Assembly: GCA_902803195.1 (NCBI GenBank) | Contig: CADCOX010000041.1 | Location: 1-5,158 of the forward strand | Direction of reading: 5' to 3' | Source of the DNA: an uncultured Bacteroidales bacterium | Lineage (GTDB): Bacteria; Bacteroidota; Bacteroidia; Bacteroidales; Bacteroidaceae | DNA: 5,158 nt | Shown: positions 4,805 through 5,158 of the stretch, one piece after another | Layout: each line of letters opens with the position of its first letter | Position numbering within the stretch: position 1 is the stretch's first letter | Program-made: the position numbers and the translations under genes | Notes under the pieces: model-generated | What the model was told of the DNA's origin: nothing | The model's database searches: none | Seen by the model: the letters and a program-made list of their open reading frames with translations, nothing else

Positions 4805-5158
4805 TTATTTATCATCTTCTTCAGCAATACCTTCCTTTATGTCCAAGTCAAACTGCTCCAACAATTTTTTAACGATTAAGTCATCGCCAAGGTTCTGTTC
4901 CATGAAAACTTTCTTTTGCTCTTCCAAAGTCTCCCTGCGCTTATATAGGGAGTTTCTGTTTATCTGAAAAGCCTGTTTCTTGATTAAGCCTTTATACTTC
5001 AGAATAGCTATTTCAACCTTTCCACGCAAGTCGCGTCCATGTTCATCGCAGTAAACAGCATTCTTCTCATGATCCGTCAGGCATAATACGACATCTGTGC
5101 CATGATAGCCGGCATATTTGTTGAAATCCAACAAAGATAAATATACGCCACGTTCTTC
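4805..5158 (-). CDS. Unrecognised charged protein, N-terminus beyond the window
   Basis: The frame ends at TAA (4805-4807) and stays open to the right edge, so the gene starts outside the window. A TTG at 5134 is possible, but the in-frame codons before it (EERGVYLS) read like continuing protein. The visible 117 residues begin with a mixed segment (LLDFNKYAGYHGTDVVLCLT, then a CDEHGRDLRGK stretch). They continue with a Lys/Glu-rich, mostly helical part with coiled-coil character (around NRNSLYKRRETLEEQKKVFMEQ) and an acidic end, EEDDK. There is no signal peptide or membrane segment in the visible part, so a soluble protein is likely. I do not recognise the family and assign no function. Codons are clearly more AT-rich (AAA, ATT, TTA) than in the genes to its left, which may reflect a different origin. 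It is followed by a hairpin, so it probably ends its own transcript before ftsZ. Confidence 0.8.
   Translation of the reverse strand, partial: EERGVYLSLLDFNKYAGYHGTDVVLCLTDHEKNAVYCDEHGRDLRGKVEIAILKYKGLIKKQAFQINRNSLYKRRETLEEQKKVFMEQNLGDDLIVKKLLEQFDLDIKEGIAEEDDK

Noticed and set aside
4417..4967. Three short plus-strand frames in and beyond the ftsZ upstream region
   Set aside because: They overlap the ftsZ 5' end, the promoter, the hairpin and the minus-strand edge gene. They have no domain and no promoter or ribosome site of their own.
4805..5134. Edge gene as a complete 109-residue protein starting at TTG 5134
   Set aside because: The frame stays open to the window edge and no ATG or ribosome site supports that TTG, so the gene is treated as partial.

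Overview
The window looks like a chromosomal segment of a Bacteroidales bacterium, most likely Prevotellaceae. Three things point there. The first is Bacteroidetes-type -7 promoter boxes (TAnnTTTG) in front of dut, dgt and ftsZ. The second is a lipoprotein TPR gene directly downstream of dut. The third is runs of short intergenic repeats (TTTTCAAC octamers, AACGNN hexamers) of the kind I associate with Prevotella and Bacteroides. The taxon is inferred from the sequence, not from a database search.

Layout. Positions 1-1109 (minus) hold the N-terminal 369 codons of a TPR lipoprotein that runs off the left edge. Positions 1180-1614 (minus) hold dut, the gene upstream of it, and the two probably form one transcription unit. 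A divergent intergenic region (1615-1762) carries a promoter for dut, a promoter for dgt and a five-copy octamer array. Positions 1763-3124 (plus) encode a dGTPase-family HD hydrolase (dgt). It converges, with a 5-nt gap, on ftsZ at 3130-4500 (minus). Positions 4501-4804 are an AT-rich non-coding stretch with a well-formed ftsZ promoter, a dyad upstream of it, and a hairpin that suits a terminator for the next gene. Positions 4805-5158 (minus) are the C-terminal part of an unrecognised charged protein, open at the right edge.

How the genes fit together. dut and dgt are divergently transcribed dNTP-pool enzymes. Dut removes dUTP and supplies dUMP for dTTP synthesis; Dgt-type enzymes strip triphosphate from dNTPs. 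FtsZ is the division tubulin, but here it has its own promoter and no ftsA or ftsQ directly upstream, so it sits outside the usual dcw arrangement, at least within this window. The TPR lipoprotein is probably a cell-envelope protein.

Most unusual points. A degenerate AACGNN hexanucleotide repeat is embedded in the coding sequence of two unrelated genes, the mature N-terminus of the TPR lipoprotein and the C-terminal linker of FtsZ. It is in the same strand and codon phase in both (Asn-X dipeptides), and in both a G-rich segment lies beside it. FtsZ also has an N-terminal extension and a tail that ends in a possible amphipathic helix, with no recognisable canonical C-terminal peptide. dgt seems to be transcribed with almost no leader. 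I see no CRISPR array, tRNA, rRNA or insertion sequence, and no clearly new multi-gene system.
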